DNA of 64,000 bases from Arthrobacter sp. zg-Y20 (GTDB lineage Bacteria > Actinomycetota > Actinomycetes > Actinomycetales > Micrococcaceae), in NCBI RefSeq assembly GCF_030142075.1, contig NZ_CP126241.1:372001-436000 (forward strand), given 5' to 3'. The notes beneath the pieces were generated by a model, which was given only the letters and a program-made list of their open reading frames with translations, made no database searches and was not told the origin of the DNA. This document shows positions 1-11,927 of this stretch, in pieces. How positions within the stretch are numbered: the stretch's first letter is position 1; every line of letters starts with the position of its first letter. The position numbers and the translations under genes are program-made.

Positions 1-999
1 GGAAAACCGCGGCCAGACGCCGGGCAGTGGGGGGACATCGGCTGGGAGGAACTGACCGACGGGGTGCTGGTGGCAGGGCAGCCAACCGGGGCGCCGTCGT
101 GGTTTCCCTGCAATGACCTGCCTTCTGAAAAGGCGCGGTACCGCCTCAGTGTGACCGTTGAGGAAGGCTACCGGGTGGCCGGCAACGGCGCTCTGGTGTC
201 GCGGACCGCCGGGAAGGGGCGGGAAACCTGGGTATTTGAGCAGACCGAGCCGATGGCGACGTATCTGGCCACCGTGCAGATCGGCCGGTATCGGAACATG
301 GGTCTGCCGGGGCGGGTGCCGCAGTCCGTTCTCGTACCGCCCTCGCTGGCAGGCGCAGCCCGGACCGCACTAGGCCGGCAAGAATCCATGATGGATCTGT
401 TCACGGCTAGGTTCGGACCGTATCCGTTCAAAACCTACACTGTGGTGGTCGCCGATGACCGGCTGGAGATCCCCCTGGAAGCCCAGTCGGTGTCCGTTTT
501 CGGCCGCAACCATTTGGAGACCGCTGGGGAGCCGCTGGTGGCCCATGAACTGGCCCACCAGTGGTTCGGGAATTCAGTGACTGCACGCAGCTGGAAGGAC
601 ATCTGGCTGCACGAGGGTTTTGCCACCTACGCGGAATGGGTGTGGGCCGAAGCCGCCGACGGCGAGGATACCGACGAGCGGGCCCACCGCGAGCTGGCGT
701 GGCTGCGGGGCCAGCGGCAGGACCTGCAGCTGGCCGATCCCGGCCCGGCAGCCCTGTTCGACGAACGGGTGTACCGCCGTGGTGCCGTGGCCCTGCATCT
801 GCTGCGCCGTGCCGCCGGGGACGGGGCCTTCTTTTATCTCCTGCAGGAGTGGACGTCCCGATACCGGCACGGTTGTGCGGATACCGGGAACTTCCTGGAC
901 CTGGCCGAGCGCATTTGCGGTTCAGCCGGCGTTTCGGCCGCCGGGCTGCTCACTCCATGGCTGTACGAACAGGCGCTGCCGGCCGCCCGCCCCGCCTAG
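1..999 (+). CDS. M1-family zinc aminopeptidase, 5'-truncated by window edge
   Basis: The frame is open from base 1, so this is the C-terminal part of a longer protein. It removes N-terminal residues from peptides using one zinc ion. The zinc motif HELAHQW is encoded from about 544, and the second half of the signature, WLHEGFATYAEW, supplies the third ligand 18 residues after the HExxH motif. M1 enzymes of this short actinobacterial type usually have about 450 residues, so roughly a quarter is missing. Its stop codon overlaps tail to tail with that of the next, opposite gene. Family assignment is firm; substrate preference cannot be read. Confidence 0.93.
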   Translation, partial: GKPRPDAGQWGDIGWEELTDGVLVAGQPTGAPSWFPCNDLPSEKARYRLSVTVEEGYRVAGNGALVSRTAGKGRETWVFEQTEPMATYLATVQIGRYRNMGLPGRVPQSVLVPPSLAGAARTALGRQESMMDLFTARFGPYPFKTYTVVVADDRLEIPLEAQSVSVFGRNHLETAGEPLVAHELAHQWFGNSVTARSWKDIWLHEGFATYAEWVWAEAADGEDTDERAHRELAWLRGQRQDLQLADPGPAALFDERVYRRGAVALHLLRRAAGDGAFFYLLQEWTSRYRHGCADTGNFLDLAERICGSAGVSAAGLLTPWLYEQALPAARPA

Positions 1000-1649
1000 G
1001 CCGGATGGGATTCCTGCCAGGCCTGGTCCAGCGCCGACGCGAAGAGGTCAGTGGGCTGGGCACCGGAAATGCCGTACTTGTCATCCAGCACAAAGAACGG
1101 CACGCCGCTGATGCCGAGTGACCGGGCCTGGGCAATGTCGGCGTTGACGTCCTCGGCGAACTCCTCGGCGGCCAGCATGGACCGCACCCGCTCGGGATCC
1201 AGGCCTACCCGGCTGCCGATCTCGGCAAGGGTATCCACCGCTCCGATGTCCTGCCCCTTCTCGAAGTGGGCGGAGAGCAGCGCCTCCTTGGCGGCGTCGG
1301 CAGCGCTGTTGCCGCCCTCGGCGCGGGCCAGATGGATCAGCCGGTGCGCGGAGAAGCTGTTGGCAACCACCAGCGAGTCATAGTCATAGGACAGGCCCTC
1401 ACCGGCGGCCTGGACAGTGACCTGCTCCAGCATTCCGGCCAGCTGCCCGGGATCGATGCCCTTGCGCTCGCTCAGGTACTGGGCCTCGGTGCCGTCGTAG
1501 TGTTCGGGCAGCGAGGGGTCGAGCTGGAAGCTGCGCCACTGCACTTCCACCTCGTCCCGGTGCGGGAAGGCGGCCAGTGCGGCCTCGAAGCGGCGCTTGC
1601 CGATGTAGCACCACGGGCAGGCAATGTCGGACCAGATATCAATCTTCAT
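996..1649 (-). CDS. DsbA-family FrnE-like oxidoreductase
   Basis: 217 residues. The N-terminus MKIDIWSDIACPWC places a CPWC redox motif at residues 11–14, followed by the helical insertion typical of the DsbA/2-hydroxychromene-2-carboxylate isomerase group, of which actinobacterial FrnE is a member. There is no signal peptide, so it acts in the cytoplasm as a dithiol–disulfide oxidoreductase or isomerase. The start was set at the ATG preceded by a TTGGAG ribosome site; an upstream in-frame start would add 11 unlikely residues. The substrate is unknown. The 3' end overlaps the aminopeptidase stop by four bases. Confidence 0.88.
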   Translation of the reverse strand: MKIDIWSDIACPWCYIGKRRFEAALAAFPHRDEVEVQWRSFQLDPSLPEHYDGTEAQYLSERKGIDPGQLAGMLEQVTVQAAGEGLSYDYDSLVVANSFSAHRLIHLARAEGGNSAADAAKEALLSAHFEKGQDIGAVDTLAEIGSRVGLDPERVRSMLAAEEFAEDVNADIAQARSLGISGVPFFVLDDKYGISGAQPTDLFASALDQAWQESHPA

Positions 1650-1686
1650 ACCGGCTCCAACGCAGAAAGGACCGGGAGGCATTCCC

Positions 1687-1753
1687 GCACTGTCGAAACA
1701 GTGCAGAACGCGCTCCCGGTCCCTGCCTGCGCGGATACTGAAGCGGTATCCGC
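1687..1753. repeat. Two short inverted repeats upstream of frnE-like gene
   Basis: GCACTGT/ACAGTGC (1687–1693 and 1698–1704) closes a 4-base CGAA loop, and GCGGATAC/GTATCCGC (1731–1738 and 1746–1753) closes a 7-base loop. Both lie in the spacer between the malate synthase gene and the oxidoreductase gene, just before a third hairpin that overlaps the malate synthase stop codon. They may be terminators, operator sites or RNA-processing signals; there is no T-tract. Confidence 0.6.
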
Positions 1754-1754
1754 A

Positions 1755-1774
1755 CTAACCCCTACCCCCAGGGG

Positions 1775-1778
<4 letters not shown>
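1755..1778 (-). terminator. Hairpin overlapping the malate synthase stop codon
   Basis: CTAACCCCT and AGGGGTTAG form a perfect 9-bp inverted repeat with a 6-base loop. The right arm contains the TAA stop of the malate synthase gene. Position and symmetry fit a transcription end signal for the aceA–aceB transcript, but no U-tract follows, so Rho-independent function is only inferred. Confidence 0.5.
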
Positions 1779-3406
<1,628 letters not shown>

Positions 3407-3441
3407 GGCGTTCTCCTTGGGGTAATTCAAAGCAGTGGGGT

Positions 3442-3487
3442 GATTCTGCGGGGGCGGGGCCGGTGCGGCCGGCGCCCCCGCAGAATC
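3442..3487 (-). other. Strong intercistronic hairpin between aceA and aceB
   Basis: GATTCTGCGGGGGCG (3442–3456) pairs perfectly over 15 bp with its complement at 3473–3487, and the GC-rich loop can itself pair. It lies between the isocitrate lyase stop and the malate synthase ribosome site on their common strand. No U-tract follows on either strand, so it looks more like an mRNA-stabilising or partial-attenuation structure than a full terminator. Confidence 0.6.
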
Positions 3488-3504
3488 CGGCTGAAGAGCC
3501 GGGG

Positions 3505-4803
<1,299 letters not shown>

Positions 4804-4939
4804 TGCTAAATCTCCTCGAATTCATTTCATTCATTCCGGTCCGCTTCAAACCGGGAATTTCCTGCTGTGAACTAAGCCTGTGCCAACAACAACCCCTCTT
4901 CTAGGGTTTTTGTGTGGAAAGAAATGCAGTTCTTCGCGT

Positions 4940-6469
4940 ATGGTGAAAAATGTGACGAGTACAACATGGAACCGGCCCAATCCCACGCCCCGGAAGCCGG
5001 GTGCCGCCACCGGCAAGCAGTCCGCAAGCGACACCGATAGCACCCTGGACGTCATCAGCTTGGGGCGCCGTGTACGGCATTTGCGCAAGGCCAAGGGCAT
5101 GACCCTGGATGACCTGGGCGCCGCCGTCGGAACTGTGGCGTCGCAGCTGTCCCTGATTGAAAACGGCAAGCGCGAACCCAAGCTGGGCATGATGCAGGCG
5201 CTGGCGGCTGCGCTGGATGTCAGCATCGACTCGCTGCTGGGCTCGGAGCCGCCAAGCCGCCGGGCAGCGCTGGAGATCGAACTGGAACGGGCGCAGCGCG
5301 GGCCCCTCTACGCCTCTTTGGGCCTGCCGAAGGTGCGCATCGGCTCGCGGCTGCCGCTGGACGTGCTCGAATCCCTCGTGGGGCTGCAGGCCGAACTGGA
5401 GCGCCGGCTGGACGAGCAGGTGGCCACACCCGAGGAGGCACGCCGGGCCAACGGTGAACTGCGGGCCATGATGCGTGAGCGGAACAACTACTTCCCGGAA
5501 TACGAGGCCGAGGCGCAGAAGGTGTTGAAGTCCGTGGGGCACACCTCCGGGCCGCTGTCCCAGCACGTCATAGCTGACATTGCCGCCCACCTGGGCTTCA
5601 GCCTGCACCACGTGAACGACCTGCCGCACTCCACCCGCTCCGTGACCGACCTGAAGAACCGCCGCATCTACCTGACCCAGTCCCAGCGCTCGGACCATGA
5701 TCCGCGCTCGGTGCTGCTGCAGGCGCTGGGCCACTTTGTCCTGCAGCACCAGACGCCCAGCAGTTACGGCGAGTTCCTCGGCCAGCGGGTGGCTACCAAT
5801 TACTTCGCCGCGGCGCTGCTGTTGCCGGAGAAGGCCACAGTCGATTTCCTGCAGCGGGCCAAGGCAGCCAAGGAAATTGCGGTGGAAGATATCCGCGACG
5901 CGTTTGCGGTGTCCTATGAAACGGCGGCGCACCGGTTCACCAACCTTGCCACCGAGCACCTGGGCATCCCCACGCACTTCCAAAAGGTGCACGAGAGCGG
6001 GATTGTGTACAAGGCCTATGAGAACGACGGCGTGACGTTCCCTGCGGACCACACCGGCGCCATCGAGGGCCAGCCGATCTGCCGGTACTGGACGTCGCGG
6101 GAAGTGTTTTCGGTGCCGGACCAGTTCAGCGCGTTCAACCAGTACACGGACACGCCGGCCGGGACCTACTGGTGCACCGCCCGGGTGGAGCGGGGCTCGG
6201 CCGGCAAGTTCTCCGTCAGCATCGGGCTGCCGTACCAGCATGTGAAGTGGTTCCGCGGCCGGGACACCGCCGAGCGGTCCAAATCCCGCTGCCCGGATCC
6301 GGACTGCTGCCGCACGCCTCCCGGCGAGCTCTCTTCGGAGTGGTCCGGCTTCGCGTGGCCCAGCGCCCGGGCACATTCACATCTGCTGGCCGCACTGCCG
6401 CCGGGTGCGTTCCCCGGTGTGGACGAGACCGAGGTGTACTCCTTCCTGCAGTCCCATTCGGAGCAGTGA
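4940..6469 (+). CDS. ramB: RamB-type transcriptional regulator (XRE HTH, IrrE-like domain, short-chain acyl-CoA regulator domain)
   Basis: About 509 residues. An XRE helix-turn-helix lies near residues 40–100, followed by an IrrE/M78-like middle region and a C-terminal domain of the short-chain fatty acyl-CoA regulator type with a cysteine cluster (SRCPDPDCCRTPP). In Corynebacterium RamB represses aceA/aceB and other acetate genes; the divergent position next to aceA supports the same role. The start is uncertain: the frame is open from 4880, ATG at 4940 has no ribosome site, and a GTG at 4952 sits 8 bases after a possible -10 (TATGGT), which would make the mRNA leaderless. Confidence 0.85.
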   Translation: MVKNVTSTTWNRPNPTPRKPGAATGKQSASDTDSTLDVISLGRRVRHLRKAKGMTLDDLGAAVGTVASQLSLIENGKREPKLGMMQALAAALDVSIDSLLGSEPPSRRAALEIELERAQRGPLYASLGLPKVRIGSRLPLDVLESLVGLQAELERRLDEQVATPEEARRANGELRAMMRERNNYFPEYEAEAQKVLKSVGHTSGPLSQHVIADIAAHLGFSLHHVNDLPHSTRSVTDLKNRRIYLTQSQRSDHDPRSVLLQALGHFVLQHQTPSSYGEFLGQRVATNYFAAALLLPEKATVDFLQRAKAAKEIAVEDIRDAFAVSYETAAHRFTNLATEHLGIPTHFQKVHESGIVYKAYENDGVTFPADHTGAIEGQPICRYWTSREVFSVPDQFSAFNQYTDTPAGTYWCTARVERGSAGKFSVSIGLPYQHVKWFRGRDTAERSKSRCPDPDCCRTPPGELSSEWSGFAWPSARAHSHLLAALPPGAFPGVDETEVYSFLQSHSEQ

Positions 6470-6500
6470 CGCGTCCGTGACCACCGCATAGGGTAGGGCC

Positions 6501-7385
6501 ATGCCTGAGATGCCCGAAGTGCAGGGACTTGCCGATTTCCTGCGAACCAAGCTCCTCCCGGCCGAGGCGGCACCCGCCGTCGTTTCCGACGTGGAAGTGC
6601 TTTCCTTCGCCGTGCTGAAGACTGCCGGGGTGCCGCTGGACGCGCTCCACGGCCAGGCGGTGGAGGCGGTGGAGCGGCGGGGCAAATTCCTGGTGGTCAC
6701 GGCGGGCGGCGTGCATTTGGTGATGCATCTGGCCAAGGCCGGCTGGCTGCGCTGGTCCGACGCGCTGAAGCCGGGCCGGCTGCGGCCAGGGAAAGGCGCC
6801 ATGGCACTGCGGGTGCGGTTCGCGGCCGGCGACGACGGCAAAGAGCCCGGCTTCGACCTCACCGAAGCTGGAACCAAGAAGTCACTGGCCGTGTACCTGG
6901 CGCGGAACCTGGAGGAAGTGCCGGGGGTGGAGCGGCTGGGGCCTGAAGCGCTCGACGTCGGATTTGATGCCTTTGCTGTGCTGCTTTCCGCCCACCGCGG
7001 CCAGATCAAGGGCCTGCTCCGGGACCAGTCGGCCATTGCCGGGATCGGCAATGCCTACAGCGACGAAATCCTGCATGCAGCCCGCCTCTCACCGTTCGCC
7101 AACGCCTCCAAGCTGGACGCAGACGAGGCAGGCCGGCTGTTCGTTGCCATGCGGACCACGCTGGAGGCGGCCATTGCCGCAGCCTCCGGCCGCCCGGCGT
7201 CGGAACTCAAGGACTCCAAGCGGCAGGCCATGCAGGTCCATGCCCGCACGGGCCAGCCGTGCCCGGTGTGTGGAGACACCGTCCGGGAAGTCTCCTTCGC
7301 CGATTCGTCGCTGCAGTACTGTCCCACCTGCCAGACCGGCGGCAAGGTCCTCGCGGACCGGCGGATGTCCAAACTGGACAAGTAG
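6501..7385 (+). CDS. Fpg/Nei-family DNA glycosylase
   Basis: 294 residues. The N-terminus MPEMPEV provides the catalytic proline 2 and glutamate 3 of the formamidopyrimidine-DNA glycosylase family, which excises oxidised bases and cuts abasic sites. The central H2TH region contains QIKGLLRDQSAIAGIGNAY. A C-terminal zinc finger is visible as CPVCG...CPTCQTGG. The sequence differs from standard MutM and resembles the extra actinobacterial Fpg-like paralogue, so lesion specificity is open. The gene begins 31 bases after the RamB gene on the same strand, with a weak GGGTAGG site. Confidence 0.9.
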   Translation: MPEMPEVQGLADFLRTKLLPAEAAPAVVSDVEVLSFAVLKTAGVPLDALHGQAVEAVERRGKFLVVTAGGVHLVMHLAKAGWLRWSDALKPGRLRPGKGAMALRVRFAAGDDGKEPGFDLTEAGTKKSLAVYLARNLEEVPGVERLGPEALDVGFDAFAVLLSAHRGQIKGLLRDQSAIAGIGNAYSDEILHAARLSPFANASKLDADEAGRLFVAMRTTLEAAIAAASGRPASELKDSKRQAMQVHARTGQPCPVCGDTVREVSFADSSLQYCPTCQTGGKVLADRRMSKLDK

Positions 7386-7397
7386 GGCCAAAGGGAT

Positions 7398-7495
7398 GGC
7401 CCCTTCGGGGCCTGGATCGGCGGCAACGAAATTCCCGCGCTCGCAGAGCTCGCGGGGAATATTAAAGCCGCCTTCCTCCAGGCCCCTACGGGCCT
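7398..7495. repeat. Cluster of hairpins between convergent genes
   Basis: GGCCCC/GGGGCC (7398–7412) forms a tight hairpin. A longer imperfect structure follows, built on ATTCCCGCG and CGCGGGGAAT and flanked by GGCGGC and GCCGCC (about 7420–7473). A third pair, AGGCCC/GGGCCT, spans 7480–7495. The first may end the glycosylase transcript; the rest have no assigned role. Confidence 0.55.
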
Positions 7496-7498
7496 CGG

Positions 7499-7538
7499 AA
7501 AAAGCAGCGGACCCCGGCGTGTGCCGGAGTCCGCTGCT
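7499..7538 (-). terminator. Rho-independent terminator of the subtilase gene
   Basis: AGCAGCGGAC and its complement form the outer stem and CCGGC/GCCGG the inner stem, with one mismatch and a GTGT loop. On the minus strand the hairpin is followed directly by five T residues. It lies 56 bases past the subtilase stop codon. Confidence 0.85.
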
Positions 7539-7593
7539 GTCTAACCAGGGGTTGTATCCCGGTGCGGGGTTACCTCCGCACCGGGATTACGGG

Positions 7594-10500
7594 TTAGCTG
7601 CGGCCGTGGCCGTGGCCACCACCGTGTCCGCCCTTGCACTTCTGGCCTTCGAACTTGGCCTTGTAGCTTGCCTTCTCGGTCTTGCCCTTGCCGTTGAAGG
7701 TGTAGTTGGCCGTGACTTCGCCGCCCTTGATGGAGGACTGCTTGGTCTTGATGGTCACGGACTTGCTCTTGCCGGCCCCCAGGTTCTTGACCGTCACGGT
7801 GCCGTAGCTCGACTTCACCGTGATGTCAGCCTGCTTGGTGCCGGTGTTCTTGACCGTCACTGCAATCTCCGCGCCGGAGCCGGAGCACTTGCTGACCGCG
7901 CTGACCGGGTTGGCCGGCGTGGGCTTGGGCGTGGCGGTCGGCTTGGGCGTGGCCGTGGGCTTGGGCGTAGACGTCGGAGTCGGCTTGGGTGTAGCCGTCG
8001 GCTTCGGCGTGGCCGTCTGGGTAGGCGTCGGCGTGGGCGTAGGCGTTGCCTTGGCCGGAACCTTGATGGGCAGGATTTCTGCACGCCCGCCGTCGCCGTT
8101 GGTGCCGCTGAGGTCACCGGTAGCGTTGTGCAGGTGCAGGAACAGCGCCTTGGCATCGGTGGTTCCCGCACGGCGGGTTACATCGATTTTGCCGCCGTTC
8201 ACGTCCGCAAACAGGGCGCTCGGCGTGGCACCGTTGAAGGTCAACGCCGGGTTGGCGGCGTCGAACGCCACGTATCCGGTGCTGTCCACGGCCACACTCT
8301 GACCTGCGTCATTCACGTTGTACGGGCTCCATGTGGTGACCCGGTACTGGAGCGGCGCCGATGCGGCGTTGACGTCCAGGCCCAGGGCTGCAGCCCGCAC
8401 CGGCAGGGTCACTGCGTTGGTGTCGAACGTGTTGGTGTCCGTGTTGCCCTGGACCCCGTTGGCTGCGGTCTGGTCCACCTGCACCGCAGTTCCGTCGGCG
8501 TTCAGGCGGTAGGTCGAGATGAGGACAATGTCCACGTCGTCGGCGCGGCTCGTGAACGTCACGAAGTCGGGAACCGAGTCACCGTTGGTGTCGATCTCCA
8601 CATCGATCTCGGTGGCGCCGCCCAGGATGGGCCAGTTATCCCATGTGCTTACGCCGAAGTTGACCAGGGACTGCTGCAGGTCACCGCCGGCGGCCTTTAC
8701 GGTCGGGACAGTGGACGAAGCGCCCACCGCCTGCACGTCGAGGGCGTACATGGAATCCATCTTTACAGATGCCAACCGCGGGCTCTCGGCGCCCAGGACC
8801 AGGGGCGAGACCAGGGACAGGTAGCGTGAAGCACCCGTGCCCTGGTTGAGGTCGCGTCCCTGCAGGGTGACCGTGCTCTTCAGCGCCTCGGAATCTGCGA
8901 AGGCAATTTCCTTGCCCGCGCTCATGTCCGAGGTCGGCTTCGGGGCAGAGTAGACCGGGACACGCAGGGTAGGCGTGCCGTTGGCGGTCAGCTGCACCCG
9001 CCCGGACACATCGGCCAGGAACTGCCGGGTGATGCCCAGCTGTGTGGCGTCAGCGGCCGGGTCCATGGTCTTGGCCAGGGCTGCCGGATCCGAAATGCTC
9101 AGCGTGACATCCACGGAGGCCTTGCCGTTGGCCGGCACGTTCACCGAGGGGGTGGTGCTGATAACGACGCCGGGCATGGCCGAGGCCTGCAGGTAGCTGA
9201 CGTTGTAGGACATAGGCCGGTCGGACCTGTTTTCCACCGTGATCTGCTTGGTGAGGACAAGTGCTTCCTTGCCGAGTTCCAACACACCGAAGTTCACGCT
9301 GGTCAGGGCGGGATCCTCGGTGGCGTAGGCCAGCACCTTGGTGCTGACGGCATCCAAGGCATCCACACGGCCTGAACCGACGCGGTTCGGAGCGTGGACG
9401 GCTCCGTTGGCGGCGATCACGTCATGGGTTGCGGTGTTCATGATGGCCGTCTTCACCTGATACGGGTTCAGGTCCGTGGCGGCGTAGACCAGGGCGGCAA
9501 TGCCGGCCACATGGGGAGTGGCCATGGACGTGCCGCTGTTGACGGCGGCGCCGTCGCCCGAGCCCACGGCTACGGAGCCGATGGCAGAGCCGGGAGCAGC
9601 GACGTCGGGCTTCACCACGCCGTTGGAGCCGTGCACGCCGCGGGACGAGAAGGAGCTGACAGTGTCACCGACGCCGGAGGGACCGGATGTGGTGGCCTTG
9701 TACGCGGGGGACAAACGCAGGGTCAGGGTGCCCGCCACCGCGGCCGGACGCAGCCGGTCGGAGGAGGCAGCGTTCAGCTGGATACCGGGGATGGTGGCGT
9801 TGCCGCCGATTCCGGCGTCAAAGACCGCCCGCGGGGAATCCAAGACGACACCGGTGGCACCGGCAGCCTGGGCGTTGTTGAAACGGACGCCGGAGCCGCA
9901 GGGGAACGCACCGTCCGCTTCCCACTGGAGCCAAACCCATTTGCCGGTCAGTGAGCCGGCAGGGAACGGGTTGCAGCCAAAGGCGTTGTCCGCCGGGGCG
10001 GCGACCACGGTTCCGGTGAGCTGGGCTTCCGTGACGTCCGGGTTGGAATAGTTGAAGTTCGACGAGTACTGGCCGGAAGCCGTCCCTGCGAGCTCGGCGG
10101 GGGCGATGACATCGGCGCGGTCCAGGGTGACCTGGGAACCGATGGTGCTGGCCACCGTCAGCGCGGATTTGGCATTGCCCGGGGAACCGCCGACGTCGTA
10201 GACATCTCCGGCGTTGCCCGATGCGACAACAGAGAGGATGCCCTGCTCGGTGAGCTTGTTGACAATGTCATTTTCGGGATCGTCCACGGGGGAGTAGTCA
10301 GAGCCCAGGGACATGTTCACAACCTGCGCGCGGTCGGAGAAGTCACCGTCACCGTTGGGATCGAGTACATAGTCCAGGGCCTGGCCCACCACGTCGGAGG
10401 AGCCCTCACAGCCGAAGACGCGGATGCCCACCAGGGACGCTTCGGGGGCGGAGCCGGGTCCGATCCGCATCGAATTGACCTGTTCCGCCGTCAGCTTGGA

Positions 10501-11394
10501 GTAGTCGCCGCGGAAAGTGGTGCCGTCATTGTTGGTACCGTAGCCTGCTGCGGTGCCGGAGACGTGGCTGCCGTGACCGCCGCAGTCCAGCGGGTTCAGG
10601 TCAGGCTTGGGGACAGGCTGGTACGTGGGGGATCTTGGATCAGCGTTGTAGTCGTCGCCCACCAGGTCATAGCCGCCGATGAACTTGGCCGCATCCAGCA
10701 GACCGCTGTCCGCGGTGGGAATGATGGGCGATGCCTGCGCTGCTGCGTAGGCCTCCAGCGTGCCGGGACCGCCGAAATCGCTGTGGGTGTAGTCAATGCC
10801 GGTGTCCAGGACGGCGATGGTGATGCCCTTGCCGGTCTGCTGGCGCTCCACCCAGGTGTTCAGTGCACGGGTGTCGATGTCCGTTCCCTTGTTGTCCACG
10901 GACTTCGACACAATCTTGGTGATGCGCTGGACATCGTCACGCGCGGCCAGGGCACGGATGGCCTCAGCGTCACCCACGATGGCCGTGCCGGGAAGGGTGT
11001 TAGTGGTGGTGTAGAGGGTGCTGGCCTCGGCTTCCTGAGCCACGGATTCAGCCTGGGAAGCGATGTTGCTGCGGATTTCTTCCACCAGCGGCTTGTTCAC
11101 CACCGGCTCGGCTTTGCCTTCCTTGACCTCTTGGGGCTGCGTCTGTTCAAAGGCGCCTTCACCGGTGAACTGGACGTAGACGGAGACCTGGCCTGAGGCG
11201 TCGCGCAGGCTCGGGGATACCTTCTGCGCCTGGAACTGCTCAAGCGATATGCCCTGGGCGAGTCCGTCGTTGTTGGTAGGTGCCTCTGGTACCGCGGTGG
11301 CCTGGGCCGGCAGGCCCAGGGACGCTGTGAGTGCGATCCCGGCGAATGCGGCAGTGAGAACCGCGCCGGGTTTGTGGTGGATGGACAATCTCAT
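7594..11394 (-). CDS. Secreted S8 (subtilisin-family) serine protease, multidomain
   Basis: 1266 residues. A signal peptide ends near the motif PAQA (about residue 31). An I9-like propeptide region precedes the catalytic domain, whose triad is D197 (LDTGID), H274 (GGHGSHVSG) and S623 (NSGTSMATPH). A protease-associated domain is inserted at about 455–560 within the catalytic domain. Fibronectin-like and C-terminal sandwich regions follow, then a Thr-Pro-Lys repeat linker near residues 1125–1170, a β-rich domain and a Gly/His-rich tail. No sorting signal (LPxTG) is seen, so the enzyme is probably released or loosely wall-bound. An AAGGAG site supports the start. Confidence 0.95.
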   Translation of the reverse strand: MRLSIHHKPGAVLTAAFAGIALTASLGLPAQATAVPEAPTNNDGLAQGISLEQFQAQKVSPSLRDASGQVSVYVQFTGEGAFEQTQPQEVKEGKAEPVVNKPLVEEIRSNIASQAESVAQEAEASTLYTTTNTLPGTAIVGDAEAIRALAARDDVQRITKIVSKSVDNKGTDIDTRALNTWVERQQTGKGITIAVLDTGIDYTHSDFGGPGTLEAYAAAQASPIIPTADSGLLDAAKFIGGYDLVGDDYNADPRSPTYQPVPKPDLNPLDCGGHGSHVSGTAAGYGTNNDGTTFRGDYSKLTAEQVNSMRIGPGSAPEASLVGIRVFGCEGSSDVVGQALDYVLDPNGDGDFSDRAQVVNMSLGSDYSPVDDPENDIVNKLTEQGILSVVASGNAGDVYDVGGSPGNAKSALTVASTIGSQVTLDRADVIAPAELAGTASGQYSSNFNYSNPDVTEAQLTGTVVAAPADNAFGCNPFPAGSLTGKWVWLQWEADGAFPCGSGVRFNNAQAAGATGVVLDSPRAVFDAGIGGNATIPGIQLNAASSDRLRPAAVAGTLTLRLSPAYKATTSGPSGVGDTVSSFSSRGVHGSNGVVKPDVAAPGSAIGSVAVGSGDGAAVNSGTSMATPHVAGIAALVYAATDLNPYQVKTAIMNTATHDVIAANGAVHAPNRVGSGRVDALDAVSTKVLAYATEDPALTSVNFGVLELGKEALVLTKQITVENRSDRPMSYNVSYLQASAMPGVVISTTPSVNVPANGKASVDVTLSISDPAALAKTMDPAADATQLGITRQFLADVSGRVQLTANGTPTLRVPVYSAPKPTSDMSAGKEIAFADSEALKSTVTLQGRDLNQGTGASRYLSLVSPLVLGAESPRLASVKMDSMYALDVQAVGASSTVPTVKAAGGDLQQSLVNFGVSTWDNWPILGGATEIDVEIDTNGDSVPDFVTFTSRADDVDIVLISTYRLNADGTAVQVDQTAANGVQGNTDTNTFDTNAVTLPVRAAALGLDVNAASAPLQYRVTTWSPYNVNDAGQSVAVDSTGYVAFDAANPALTFNGATPSALFADVNGGKIDVTRRAGTTDAKALFLHLHNATGDLSGTNGDGGRAEILPIKVPAKATPTPTPTPTQTATPKPTATPKPTPTSTPKPTATPKPTATPKPTPANPVSAVSKCSGSGAEIAVTVKNTGTKQADITVKSSYGTVTVKNLGAGKSKSVTIKTKQSSIKGGEVTANYTFNGKGKTEKASYKAKFEGQKCKGGHGGGHGHGRS

Positions 11395-11927
11395 TGCGCT
11401 CCTTGAACATTCCGCCGAGCGCTACCGGGCATGTCCAAGAGACTTTGCACCGGCTGCTGACACACTGCGGCAGGTTTCCGTTGTGCCTCCAACCCCCGTC
11501 AGGAGTGTCAGCGTGCACGTAACGGCCCCCAAACCAAGCAGCCGTAGGCACACAATAGACGAGCAATCCCGCCCTGCAAAGGTTGGTGTCCCACAATGCG
11601 AATTACTTGCCGGCCTATTGTTTTATGCCCGTTGAGCAGTTATCTTTCGCGCTATTCTCCGGAGAATTTATGCCCGTGCTGCGCCGCCGGCGGACCACCT
11701 GGTTGCCCGGCAGGACCTTGAGTGAGCGGAGCGAATTACGGGATTTCACGATTCCTCGTTTCCAATAGGCGGATGGAAGCAGGTAAGCGGGCTTTATCGG
11801 CCCCTTGCCCGGTGATTGAACAGCACACCGTGTGATAAGCGGACATACGCCAGACTTAGGGGCAACAGCAATGAGACCCTCAATGTGCCGGAACCGGCCG
11901 CCGGGTTGAAGGACACCAAGGAGCACG
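11395..11927. other. 533-bp divergent spacer between subtilase and AhpD-like gene
   Basis: The spacer lies between two genes transcribed away from each other and should hold both promoters. A perfect 14-bp palindrome, ATTCTCCGGAGAAT, lies at 11654–11667. Three bases after it a 32-codon frame (11670–11768) starts with ATG, and the palindrome's GGAGA half is placed like a ribosome site. CTGACAC/GTGTCAG pairs over 48 bp near 11457–11511. No clear larger gene is seen. Confidence 0.5.

Noticed and set aside
4901-6376. 491-codon frame opposite the RamB-type gene
   Set aside because: Antisense shadow without ribosome site or recognisable domain.
7918-8050. Short tandem repeats that could suggest a CRISPR array or VNTR
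   Set aside because: They encode the Thr-Pro-Lys linker of the secreted protease; units are 6–30 bases, in frame and without spacers.
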